Assembly (NCBI RefSeq): GCF_018991925.1 | Contig: NW_024735503.1 | Location: 4,252,579 to 4,316,578, forward strand | Origin: Homarus americanus | Taxonomy: Eukaryota; Arthropoda; Malacostraca; Decapoda; Nephropidae | Length of the DNA: 64,000 nt | Reading direction: 5' to 3' | In this document: positions 13,518 through 23,910 of the stretch, piece after piece | How positions within the stretch are numbered: position 1 is the first letter of the stretch | Layout of the letters: every line of letters starts with the position of its first letter | Notes under the pieces: generated by a model | Told to the model about the DNA's origin: nothing | What the model saw: the letters and a program-made list of their open reading frames with translations, nothing else | Databases searched by the model: none | Position numbers and translations under genes: made by a program

Positions 13518-13800
13518 ATAATAATAATAATAATACTAATATTTATTTAGTACAACATGAGGCTGCACGACGTAATAGACCAGAAAAGTAAAGATATTTT
13601 TCCCCTTCAGATAATGACGATAACAGCGGGTCCAGCAGCACAGTCCACCTGCTGGCGTCTGGACAAACAAGTTCATGTAACCTTGTGTTGTCAAGTTTGC
13701 TGGTTGGACCTAGAGGCCTTATGAGGATAATGATGTTATTACCTAGTTTCTTGTGTGATGGCGGGACCTCAAGTTTGTGTGGTATGTGTGTGTGGTGTGT
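13518..13800 (-). repeat. Possible 3' end of an unassigned retroelement with (ATT)n tail
   Basis: Read on the minus strand, an open frame ends just before a TAAATAAATATTAG stretch and a run of ATT triplets (about 13519-13537). Family C elements in this window end in a similar (ATT)n tail. The coding sequence itself shows no recognisable RT motif, so this is an inference from the tail only. Confidence 0.25.
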
Positions 13801-15352
13801 GAACATAAGAACATAAGAATGGAGGAAACTGCAGCGGGCCTATTGACCCATACTGGGCAGTCCCGTTTATACCCAACCCCTATTGCTCATATAAGCATCC
13901 AACCTATGTTTGAAGCTATTCAGCGTATTCGAGTTAATGATGATATTTGGTAACTTGTTCCATTCATCCACTACTGTTTCCAAACCAATGTTTACCAATT
14001 TCACGCCGAAATCTAAATTTGTCTAATTTAAAACCATTGTTACTAGTTCGCTCCTGGTTGGATAGTTTGAGTACCTTTGTAATGTCCCCTTTGTTTAACC
14101 CTGACTTCCATTTATACACCTCTATCATGTCGCCCCTCACTCTACGTCTCTCGAGGGAGTGCAAATTAAGATGCTTTAACCTGTCTCTGTATTCAAGTTC
14201 CTAATACCCGGGATTAGTCTTGTCATTCTCCTCTGGATTATTTCCAATGATTCTATATCCATTCTGTAATACGGTGACCAGAACTGAACTGCGTAATCCA
14301 GGTGAGGTCTCACAAGCGCTAGATATAATTTTAAGATGACCTCGCTAGTCTTGTAACTAACACTCCTTTGTATGAACCCAAGTACTTTATTAGCCTTGTT
14401 ACGAGCAAATACACATTGTTTACTTGGCTTATGATTCCTACTTATCATTACTCCTAAATCTCTCTCTCAGTCGGATTCCACAATGGCATCGTTGTTCATC
14501 TGGTAACTGGTTTTCCTGTTTACATCTCTTATACTGAGTACTTTACATTTGTCCACATTGAATTTCATCTGCCATTTTTCCGACCATTCGAAAAATTTGT
14601 TTAGATCTTCCTGTAATTTTGCTGAGTCCTCGTCAGATTTAATTACACGTCCTATTTTAGTGTCATCAGCAAATTTACTTATGTTGCTGTCTATGCCGAT
14701 ATCTATGACGTTTATTTATATAATAAATAATAATGGTCCAAGTACTGAGCCTTGGGGAACTCCACTAGTGACGTTGCTCCAATGCGATTTAGTGCCGTTT
14801 ATGCTCACTCGCTGTTTCCTGTCCCGTAACCACGCCCTAATCCATTTGAGGATATTACCTTTGATGCCATGCGCTTCTACCTTTCTAATTAGTATTTCGT
14901 GGGGGACTCTGTCGAAGGCTTTGCTTAAGTCGAGATATACCACATCATAATTGTGCCCCTCGTCCACCGATTCGAAAACTGATGAAAAGAATGTTAATAG
15001 ATTAGTTAGACATGAACGCCCGCTTGTGAAGTCATGTTGGGAATCATTGATCAACTTGTGATTCTCCAGGTGGTTTCGAATAGAGTTTGAAATACTTAAT
15101 TCTAGTAATTTGCCTACTATTGATGTTAGACTGATTGGGCGGTAGTTAGAGGATAGCTATCTATCCCCCTTCTTGAAAATCGGTATTACATTCGCTATCC
15201 TCCAGGATTCTGGTACTACACCTGTTTTTAAGGACATGTTAAACAACTTTGCTAAGGGCATACTGAGCTCTTCCTTACATTCCTTTAATACTCTGGCAAA
15301 TATCTCATCGGGACCAGGTGACTTATTAGGCTTTAGTTTGTCTATTTGCTTA
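13801..15352 (-). mobile_element. CR1-like non-LTR retrotransposon (family A, copy A3), broken
   Basis: Minus-strand copy with the doubled GAACATAAGAACATAAG 3' end at its left edge. RT coding is split into at least three open frames (14716-15054, 14176-14448, 13964-14164) by indels. Motif A (VVYLDLSKAFDRVPH) and motif B (SGVPQGSVLGPLLF) are readable, and the FADD box is readable just downstream in a shifted frame. The right (5') end stops inside coding sequence exactly where a (TG)n tract begins (15353-15369). Confidence 0.9.
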
Positions 15353-15370
15353 TGTGTGTGTGTGTGTGGG
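15353..15370. repeat. (TG)n tract at retrotransposon breakpoint
   Basis: Short TG run that directly replaces the expected coding continuation of copy A3. Confidence 0.85.
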
Positions 15371-15461
15371 TAAATATGTCAGACTTAAAACTCACCTAAC
15401 GTTTTTATTTCTATTGCTATGAATTAATGGAAATGACTTCATATGTGGGGAAATTTTGCGG

Positions 15462-15604
15462 CTTCATCTTAACTTCATCTTGGCATCATCTTAACTTCAT
15501 CGTGGCTTCATCTTGGCTTCATCTTGACTTCATCTTGGCATTATCTTGGCATCATCTTGGCTTCATCTTAACTTCATCTTAACTTCATCTTGACTTCATC
15601 TTGA
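15462..15604. repeat. 11-bp minisatellite
   Basis: About 13 tandem copies of CTTCATCTTGG / CTTCATCTTAA / CATCATCTTGG variants. The array runs directly into the 5' edge of the plus-strand family B fragment, whose first coding bases (CTTGAAAGAG) resemble the array unit. Confidence 0.9.
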
Positions 15605-15786
15605 AAGAGTGTAAGGAACAGATTAGTGGACCCCTCGTAAATTTATTTACAAAATCATTAGACACGGGAGTTGTGCCAGACTTGTGGAAACAGGCAAATG
15701 TAGTACCCATATTCAAAAAGGGAGACAGAGCATCAACGTCAAATTACCGGCCGTTTAGTTTGACGTCAGTAGTGGAGAAATTTCTT
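15600..15786 (+). mobile_element. CR1-like family B, plus-strand copy, left part
   Basis: Encodes the fingers region of a reverse transcriptase (GVVPDLWKQANVVPIFKKGD and SNYRPFSLTSVVEKFL). It is cut off at the codons for KFL by the minus-strand element that starts at 15787. The remainder of the same copy resumes at 18234. It is truncated upstream by the 11-bp minisatellite. Confidence 0.85.
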
Positions 15787-18233
15787 AAGAACATAAGAAC
15801 ATAAGAAAATAAGGAGTCTGCAATAGGCCGGTTGGCCTGTGCATGGCAGCTCCTGTCGAGAGTTACTACCACTCTCTATCATCCATGAATCTATCTAGCC
15901 TCCTTTTGAAACTTTCCAGAGTTCCCGCACTTACTACAAAGTTGCTAAGCTTGTTCCACTCGTCCACCACCCTATTTGTGTACCAGTTTCTTCCTATCTC
16001 CCTCCTAAACCTAAACTTATCCAACTTGAATCGTTGCTCCGAGTCCTATCCTGCTCGGATATTATAAGAACTTTATCTATATCCCCTTTATTGATTCCTT
16101 TCACCCACTTAAATACTTCTATCATATCTCCCCGCACTCTTCATCTTTCTAGGGAATGCAAGTTAAGTTTCTTTAACCTATCCTGATATGGAAGGTTTCT
16201 AAGTCCCGGAATCATTTTTGTCATTCTTCGCTGCACCGACTCTAGTGAATTTATATCCATTCTATAATAGGGGCACCAGAACTGAACCGCATAATCGAGG
16301 TGCGGCCTAACTAGCGCAAGATATAGTTGCAATAAGACCTCTGCACTCTTGTTACTTACACTTCTAGATATAAAACCGAATACTCTGTTTGCCTTATTTC
16401 GAACATTAACGCACTGTTTTCTAGGCCGTAGGTCCGGGCTTACAAGTACCCCTAGGTCTCTTTCACAAGTCGACTTCTCTAGGTTGATGTTGTTAAGGCT
16501 GTATACATTATAAGTATTTGTTCTTCCAATATTAAGTACGCTGCACTTGCTGGTGTTGAATTTCATTTGCCATTTTTCAGACCACCCCTACAGTTTATTT
16601 AGATCCTCCTGTAATGCATTTGCATCCTGCCCTGAATTAATTTGCCGCCCTATTTTGGTGTCATCCGCAAACTTGCTTATGTCACTGCTGATCCCAGTAT
16701 CTAGATCGTTTATGTAGATTATGAACAAGAGTGGGCCTAGTACTGACCCCTGGGGAACCCCACTGGTTACACGGCCCCACTCAGATTTAACACCATCTAC
16801 GCTGACCCTCTGCGTTCTATCGGTGAGCCATGATTTTATCCAATTTAAAACTTTCCCCTCGATACCATGAGCCTTAATTTTTCTCAGAAGCCTCTTTTTC
16901 TGGATGCGGTACTCTGTCAAATGCTTTGCTAAAGTCTAAGTAAATAACATCGTAATTTTCGTCATTATCTACTACCTCGAAGACTTTCCTAAAAAACGTT
17001 AGCAGATTTGTTAGACAAGATTTTCCCTTTGTAAACCCATGTTGAGAGTCGTAGATTAATTTGCTTTTCTCTAGATGCGATCGGATGCTATCTGCTATAA
17101 TTGATTCAAGAAATTTCCCCACTACTGACGTCAAACTGATCGGCCGGTAATTTGACGCTGATGCTCTGTCTCCCTTTTTGAATATGGGTACTACATTTGC
17201 CTGTTTCCACAACTCTGGCACAACTCCAGTGTCTAATGATTTTGTAAATAAGTTTACGAGGGGTCCGCTAATCTGTTCCCTACACTCTTTTAAGACTCGA
17301 GGGAAAATTTCATCCGGCCCTGGGGATTTTGTATTCTTTAGTTTATTTATCTTCTTAAGAACATCCTCTTTTCTGATAGTGATATTCTTTAATTTCTCTT
17401 CTTCCTTTCCCTTAAATATCAGTTCCACCTCCGGAATTTCATCTCAAATTTCTTCTGTGAAAACTGATAAGAAGTAGCTGTTCAATGCTTTGCTTATTTC
17501 TGCACTGCCATTTATCAATTCTCCCCTCCCTGACTTTAAAGGCCCAACTTTGTCCTTGACCTTTGTCCTATATACCTGGAAAAATCCCTTGGGATTCGCC
17601 TTGGATTCTCTTGCTATTTTGATTTCATAGTCTCTCTTTGCTTTCCTTACATTTTTCTTAACATTCCTAGATAGTTCATTATACCTGTTTCTGAGCTGCT
17701 CCTCCCCTCCCTTTAATTTCTTATATATTCCTTTCTTTATTCCTATGTCATGTTTAAGTTTTCTGGTCATCCACCTTGGCTCATTCTTATTTGACCTAAT
17801 TTTTCTGTGTGGTATATTTTGTTCTTGTGCTTTATGTAGTATACTAGTGAATATATTATAGTCATGATCAATTGTTGTGTCATCTATGACCTCACCCCTT
17901 CCTACTGGGAACTGACGTGACTGTTCCCAGGTGACCTCACCTAGGTACCTTCTTAACCCCTGATAATCCGCCAACCGAAAGTTTGGGACTCTGACCATAT
18001 TGTCATTGTTTTTCGTTTCCCAATTTAGGGTGAACCTGATTTCTCTGTGATCTCTGTTACCTAGTTCTTCCCTTACTGTGATATCTCTGATAATATTTTC
18101 TTTATTTGTTAATACTAGGTCTAATATATTGTCACCTCTAGTAGGTTCTGTAATTAGTTGTTTCAAAAAATTGTCCTGCACTGCGTCTAGGAAGTTTTCA
18201 GATTCATAGTCGCCTACAATGTTGTCCCAGTCA
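15787..18233 (-). mobile_element. CR1-like non-LTR retrotransposon (family B), nested insertion
   Basis: About 2.45 kb, minus strand. The left edge is a 3' end with repeated TAAGAACATAAGAACATAAG; the right edge lies in the C-terminal part of the endonuclease domain. It is related to family A but distinct: its short 3' UTR reads GGAGTCTGCAATAGGCCGG instead of GAGGAAACTGCAGCGGGCC. It interrupts a plus-strand copy of the same family (15600-15786 and 18234-18505), with about 16 bp of the host copy missing at the site and no target-site duplication seen. Confidence 0.9.
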
Positions 18234-18250
18234 ATAGCATCCGATCGCAT
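16141..18250 (-). pseudogene. Broken endonuclease-reverse transcriptase ORF2 of nested family B element
   Basis: Four open blocks in order: 17444-18250 (endonuclease C-terminus with ITEPTRGDNILDLVL and the NRDHREIRF box, then a basic linker; its first few codons lie beyond the element edge in the host copy), 16874-17428 (RT fingers and motif A, VIYLDFSKAFDRVPH), 16588-16920 (motif B SGVPQGSVLGPLLF and FADD box) and 16141-16566 (thumb, VRPHLDYAVQFW). The first two blocks are in one frame and separated by a single TGA near 17441. The second and third are separated by a frameshift near 16900. The third and fourth are in one frame with a TAG near 16587. The N-terminal half of the endonuclease is missing. 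Confidence 0.88.
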
Positions 18251-18505
18251 TTAGAGAAAAACAAATTAATCTACGACTCTCAACATGCGTTTACAAAGGG
18301 AAAAATCTTGTCTAACAAATCTGCTGACGTTTTTTAGGAAAGTCTTCGAGGTAGTAGATAATGACGAAAATTACGATGTTATTTACTTAGACTTTAGCAA
18401 AGCATTTGACAGAGTACCGCATCAGAGGCTTCTGAGAAAAATTAAGGCTCATGGTATCGAGGGGAAAGTTTTAAATTGGATAAAATCATGGCTCACCGAT
18501 AGAAC
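18234..18505 (+). mobile_element. CR1-like family B, plus-strand copy, right part
   Basis: Resumes the plus-strand copy interrupted at 15786. It encodes the segment from IRSHLEKNKL through the RT motif A (VIYLDFSKAFDRVPH) to WIKSWLTDRT, then is cut by a CAC-rich minisatellite. The missing 3' part is not found elsewhere in the window. Confidence 0.85.
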
Positions 18506-18662
18506 ACCACCATTACACCTTATTTCACCATCACCACCACTACACCCTGCACCATCACCACCACTACACCCTGCACCATCACCACCACTACACCCTGCAC
18601 CATCACCACCACTACACCCTGCACCATCACCACCACTACACCCTGCACCATCACCACCACAC
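18506..18662. repeat. 24-bp CAC-rich minisatellite
   Basis: Five to six tandem copies of a unit containing CACCACTACACCCTGCACCA. It abuts the 3' breakpoint of the family B plus-strand copy. Confidence 0.92.
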
Positions 18663-19462
18663 TTATTGATTGCTTTCTGTTGAATATATTAGATTGTTCC
18701 TGATTTATGGTAGGGACGCTAGAGTGTGTATGACTCCCTTAGCTCTACACTTCCTAACACTTGATGATGTGAGTCAGACCTTGAGCTTAGAGAGGACAAT
18801 GCTATAATGATTACACATGTGTGGGTGAGTCACGGGGGCCACGTGGTGTGGTGGTACGTGCGTCGTGTTCTCTGTAACGCTGCCCCGGGTACATTTCTAC
18901 TACCCTGAGATGAATGAATGATAAACACAGGAAATAAAAGGAAATGAATGGAAGTACTGGAAATTAATAAATACAAAAAATAATTAATATTAGTGTATTT
19001 TAGTGGAGTTTGTGAGTGTTTTTACAGCTAAGTGTGTGTGTGTGTGGTGAGGACGGCCACAGCTAGCAGGCAGCGTGGTGTAGGTTAGCGGTACAGTTGG
19101 GTGTCATCAGCAGACGACACCCAACACCGCAGGATGCTTCCCTCCACACTCCTCAGATAGGAACACCTACCAATTATGCCCAAAACTAATGGTAAAACGC
19201 ACCAGGAAAAAAACAACTAGTGGTACTGAAGCCCAAACAAGGCCAGGGACTCTAAGGACACGCCCGAGGACATAACTAACAAGGGAAATAGCAGGTTAAA
19301 CGCGGCCCACAGTGAGTCATGGAGTCCACACGGTCACGCGCCGACTGCTGTCTGCTCGCCACCCACCACCTCATCCACCATTCTTTCCTAACGATAAAAT
19401 GCAGCCTGGAAAACTAACTGTCATTATTATCTTTAGTAAGAACGAATGGAAAAATATATAAA
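18663..19462. other. Unassigned sequence
   Basis: No gene is recognised. The stretch around 18840-18900 looks faintly tRNA-like but lacks a proper B box, so no SINE is called. Confidence 0.5.
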
Positions 19463-19557
19463 GATCACCTGAAGATTTACACCCCAAAAGATTAACGACT
19501 CTAACCTAACCTAACCTAACCTTATCCCCCATATAGTGTTAGGGTGAATAACTAGAT
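19463..19557. repeat. Inverted-repeat (MITE-like) element, copy d
   Basis: The left arm GATCACCTGAAGATTTAC is followed by CCCC, a core of four CCTAA pentamers (about 19502-19521), and a partial right arm (GTGTTAGGGTGAATAACTAG). The outer right end is missing or diverged. Confidence 0.6.
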
Positions 19558-19649
19558 AAGTTACGAGTTAACATGGATACACTTTTATACAGTAAATACT
19601 TGAGTGTTTGGATTATAGCAACACCTGTGTTTATTATATTCATGAAGCA

Positions 19650-19965
19650 TATGGTGGAGGTGGTGCAGTGGGGGAGTGTGGTAGTGAAGTGTGGTGGTGG
19701 TGGTTTTGGTGAAATGTGGCGTTAAAGGAGGAATGTGGTGGTGGTGCTACCATATGGCGGAATGTGGTGGGGGTAGTGGTAGTGGGGTAGCTGAGTGTGG
19801 TGGTGGAGATGATGGTATATGGTGGTGATGGAATGAGGTGGTGATGGAGTGTGGTGGTGATGGTGGAATGTGATGCTGGAATGTTTTGTTGGTGGTGATG
19901 GAATGTGTAGATGATGGCGGTGGTGGTAAGTGGTGGAGTGATGGTGGGAGGGTGTGTAGCTACGT
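19650..19965. repeat. GGT/GGTGAT-rich low-complexity repeat
   Basis: Long run of GTGGTGG, GATGG and GGAATGTGG words. The minus-strand open frame it creates is low-complexity His/Thr/Pro sequence and is not a supported gene. Confidence 0.85.
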
Positions 19966-20399
19966 CACAACAGGTACTGCGGTAAGGGGGGAGGTGGGGT
20001 GATGGGGGCGAGAGGGGGTAAGGAGTGAGGGATTTAAGGGCCTGTATAAGGTGATGGTGCACCACATTATTCACGCGTTATTATCCAGCTTATCCTCATC
20101 CATACATCATTAAGCTCTGGTCATATGTGTTAATTATGTGAGCGTAAGTTCTCATTATTTAGTCAAACCTTTAGCCCGTCATGGTGCGTCAGAGATTTAC
20201 AGTAGATAAGAACATATCCCTCATCACCTGATCCGTTCAACTCCAACTGTACAGTAGTCAAGTGGACGTCTGTCTACTTAATAATTTAGCAGTGTACTGG
20301 AGAACGTGATGCAGGCTACTGTCCCTGCCACCGTCCCACATACAACCACCTTGTTCGGGGGTTGGGTGGTTACGGTGCGGCCCTCCCGCCCACCCAGCC

Positions 20400-20936
20400 T
20401 TACTCTGTACAGCAGCACCGCCCACAGCAGGCACAGTGCTTGCATGCGGGGCTGGACCAGCTGAGGCAATCAATACTACAGTTCACACGCCTGCTGGTCT
20501 GCCCCGCTCCACCACCGCAACTCAGAAGCTTGACCGACACGAACTTTGCTCTATGTACAGTCTCGTGTACTGGCGGATGCAGGTGATTATGATTACCTAT
20601 AGATAATGTTGGTACCTCGATATTATTGATTAATTTGTTGATAAGGAACGGGGCTGTTCTCTTAGTTATGATATTGCTGCAAATATATAAAAAAAATGTT
20701 AAAGGTAATAGATCATATAGTTTCCTATGAAAATCAAACTGTTGCAATGAGTATTTAAATTTAATGGGTACAGTTCTGTTTAAGGCCCTAAGAGAGACAG
20801 GGAGGTTCAAGCCAGTGCCGTGGGAATGGGTCGGGACATAGTGGGTGTGACACTGCAGTAGAATGTTGGCGCGCACACCCGGGTCTAGATTAGTGCCAGC
20901 TTGGAGGTTTTTAAACAATTTATTATCAACGTGCAA
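20400..20936 (-). CDS. Unrecognised 178-codon open frame
   Basis: This is the longest open frame in a stretch with no obvious repeats. It starts at an ATG (MHVDNKLFKNLQ), has a hydrophobic segment near residues 75-90 (LLPLTFFLYICSNII), and ends in a Cys-rich tail (CKHCACCGRCCC) that looks compositional. I recognise no family and see no splice or promoter context. It could be part of an unknown transposon or a chance open frame. Confidence 0.15.
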   Translation of the reverse strand: MHVDNKLFKNLQAGTNLDPGVRANILLQCHTHYVPTHSHGTGLNLPVSLRALNRTVPIKFKYSLQQFDFHRKLYDLLPLTFFLYICSNIITKRTAPFLINKLINNIEVPTLSIGNHNHLHPPVHETVHRAKFVSVKLLSCGGGAGQTSRRVNCSIDCLSWSSPACKHCACCGRCCCTE

Positions 20937-22133
20937 CTGTTCTCTAGCATAATCGTTTTCATTATCAAATCAACTGTTAACCTTGATAAATTATGTGATG
21001 GTAATATTTAATTTCTTGTATATATGTTCTTTAATTCAGCATTAATTAAACATATTCCCACGAATTTTGGCAATACTTTAGCCGGCCCCCGCCAACACTA
21101 ACCGAGCCCACCTGCACGTTGCAACGCTATATATTAATAAAATACATATTAACCTTCTAAATTGATAGCGTTCCATGCTTAGATTAATCTAAAATTTTAC
21201 ACAATTTTGTGATTAATAGTAAGAAAATCCTCAAGCCACCTTGGAAGACAGACTGGGAGCCGGTATGTGGGGACATGCTTGTCGGCAGGCGAGGTGGGTG
21301 CGGCCATGATACAAGTTCACCCGCCGGGGATGTCCGATCGTAGCTGAGTCGTATTCCAGTATCATCTAGAACCATCTCAGTTCATACCATATAACCTCTT
21401 AACACTGTCATCCTCTCATCCCAAACCTGTATTTACCAGTAAACTAATTTACTTGTAAAAGAGGTTATGTGTTTACAGATGTTGACGTATAAGTCCTTAA
21501 CTTAGATAACGGTCGGCTTTAATAGTGGCTGGGTCTCTACAGCAGGAATCGGAAGTCACTGCGACAACCTGAAGATTCGGACACGGCGCCGGCATGTAGG
21601 TGTGTTCGTATGTATGTGTGTGTGTGTGTCGAGGCCTTATGTGTAGGAACCCGCCATGGTATTGAACAAAAAAGTAAATAATAAATAGTATTTAGTTTAT
21701 ATGGGAAAAACTCAACATGTAATATAAACTAACCTAGGGAACTCGTGGAACTATTACATAAGCACTCAGGGTGTTAAGAGAGAAGGTAGGTTGGTACACA
21801 TCAACCATTATAACCATCAAGACAGGTGAGTGGGACTCCAATTTGAGTTACGTCACTTAGTAAGGTGACACTCGACTGACGTCATACGGGAGGGGAAATG
21901 TCCGATTAAAGAGGAACAAACAACAAAATACTAAAACACAATAGAAAAAATTAATAAGAATAGACTAACAGGGAAAATATTAAGATAAATGGGAGACGAA
22001 AAATATACATAGTCAATTTAATGTTATAAAGAAATTGTTAAATGTGTAGATACAGTACACAGGTATACAGTCCAGGTGTAGATAATATGTTTGGCTGGTG
22101 TTAGATGTTGGTGATAAGCAACAGTAGAACAAT
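20937..22133. other. Unassigned AT-rich sequence
   Basis: No gene or array was seen. A TGACGTCA palindrome lies near 21877-21884. Confidence 0.5.
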
Positions 22134-22414
22134 AAATCACCTGAAGATTAGCCCCTTAGCTTACTTCACCACTTGAGACGGGGGGGGGGGGTGTTTGGGT
22201 TAGGTTCAGTTAGCTTATTCATTAGGTTAGGTTATGCAAGGCTATGTTAGTTTAGGTTAGATTAAGCTAGGTTAAGTTAGTTTAGGTTAGGTTAAGATAG
22301 TTTAGACAAGGTTAAGTTAGTTTAGATTAGATCAGGTTAATTTAGGTTAGTGTAAGCTTTAGATTAGTTAATCTTAAAATCAAATAAACTAGGGGCTATT
22401 CTTCATGTGATCCG
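22134..22414. repeat. Inverted-repeat (MITE-like) element, copy e, complete
   Basis: About 280 bp. The left arm ATCACCTGAAGATTAGCCCC followed by TTAGCTTACTTCACC is matched at the right end by AGGGGCTATTCTTCATGTGAT, its imperfect reverse complement. Between the arms lies a degenerate GGTTA-type pentamer block (about 22196-22350). No ORF is present, so the element would be non-autonomous. A target-site duplication is not clear by eye. Confidence 0.75.
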
Positions 22415-22858
22415 GTGGAGAGTGGGTGACCGACCTTGATGACGTGAATGGAGGGTCAAGGTCAATACGAAATACAATTTACATTCCTACAGTCCTCCTT
22501 TCTTCCCTCTGTCTGGTTGGAGAAGGTCAAACAGGAGGTACTAAACCCACGTGACCTTAATTTGTATTGATTCAAACTTTATGCGCGAGTCAAGATTGTA
22601 GTACGTCTGGGTAAGGAAAATATTAGTTCTTTTTCTTTGGTTTTTATTTAATATTTTTTTATATCAGCATCATTTTCCTCGTATCTTCTTCAGTATCAAA
22701 ATATACAACGTCGTCAGTTTATTCTAAAGTTTTATTAAGTAATTAAGTCAAATAAACATATAATTTAGCAATAATCTAAAAAAAGCAATAACAATTCAAA
22801 GTAATTTCATCAGGCCAAGAGAAGAAGAACTAGGAGCGTGTAGCCTATTCCTGTAGAA
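22415..22858. other. AT-rich flank upstream of the tRNA
   Basis: No feature other than AT-rich sequence is visible. Confidence 0.5.
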
Positions 22859-22931
22859 GCCCCTGTGGCCCAATGGATAAGGCATTGGCCTCCTAAGCCA
22901 AGGATTGTGGGTTCGAGTCCCACCAGGGGTT
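22859..22931 (+). tRNA. tRNA-Arg (anticodon CCU)
   Basis: A full cloverleaf can be folded. The acceptor stem GCCCCTG pairs with CAGGGGT (one G:U at the end). The D-arm region is TGGCCCAATGGATAAGGCA. The anticodon stem TTGGC/GCCAA closes loop CTCCTAA with anticodon CCT at 22892-22894. The T-arm is GTGGG-TTCGAGT-CCCAC, which carries the internal B box. There is no intron. A T4 run at 22941-22944 fits a Pol III terminator. It decodes AGG. The sequence agrees with the conserved arthropod tRNA-Arg(CCU) pattern and appears intact. It is the only confidently functional host gene in the window. Confidence 0.96.
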
Positions 22932-22940
22932 GATTTGTTA

Positions 22941-22944
22941 TTTT
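22941..22944 (+). terminator. Pol III T-run terminator of tRNA-Arg
   Basis: Four consecutive T residues ten bases downstream of the tRNA 3' end, the minimal Pol III stop. Confidence 0.6.
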
Positions 22945-23845
22945 ACTCGCTCAACCTCTCTTATTATATTTTATTAGTTAAAAGACCAATATTAAGATGT
23001 AAATCAACTTATTTATTCACAAACAAATATAAAATTTTTGTCCTTTACTGAATATTTTTTTTTTGCAATTTCGTAATATAGTTTCCCTCGTTGTGTTGTG
23101 ATTCTTTGAGATGGTTTATACCTGTAATGTTTTTTTTAAGAAACTTTTCGATGGAATTATTACATATTTCTCCTCAATGTCTGTTTGTGTTCTGTTTATA
23201 TTCCTGTATTATTAATCTTCATGTCTTTTGATTTTTGTTATATTCTTATTAATGTTTGTTTTTTATTTATTGATCTTCATTTGTTTTTTATTACTAACTG
23301 TTCCTAATATATTTTAGATGAATATCGTGCGGATGAGTAATACGTTGTGGCGGTTCTACATCACGCTCAAATTATAATACCTTGCCGGCTCGTGTGATCT
23401 TCCTAGTATATCTTCCTCCTCATCCTGTTTTTCCTCACTCTCCGGTTTCCCACATTAAAACAAAAGGAATAATAATAATAATTATAATAATAAAATAACA
23501 AACAATAGGATACTTAAGTCACGTCTCCAAAACACCGAACAGTGTAACAATAGATTTTTTTTTATCAGATGATAGGCCATTCAGTGGTGCTCTTTTGTTT
23601 AATAACTTCATGATCATTCAACGATGTTCTTTTGTTTAACTTCATGGTCATTTTAAAGTTAATTGTTGTAGTAATTAACAGTTAACTATTTTAGAAGGCT
23701 ATAATAAGGTGTTAGTGTGACAGGAAATATTATAAGGGTTATTTTTAGAATGGATCTATTTATAACATGTATATTGTAACTTTCTTTTGGCTTCGCTGAC
23801 AGCAGTGTGTGTCATCTTATCTGTCTATCTATCTAGCTAGCTATC

Positions 23846-23846
<1 letters not shown>
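22945..23846. other. AT-rich spacer
   Basis: Very T-rich sequence with short ATA/ATT patches (e.g. 23470-23500). No gene is seen. Confidence 0.5.

Positions 23847-23900
<54 letters not shown>
23847..23900. repeat. (TTA)n microsatellite
   Basis: Pure TTA triplet run of about 18 copies. It forms the 5' boundary of CR1-like copy A4. Confidence 0.96.
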
Positions 23901-23910
23901 TGTAGTATTA

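Noticed and set aside
18835..18900. tRNA-derived SINE head
   Set aside because: An A-box-like stretch can be imagined, but no convincing B box or cloverleaf is present.
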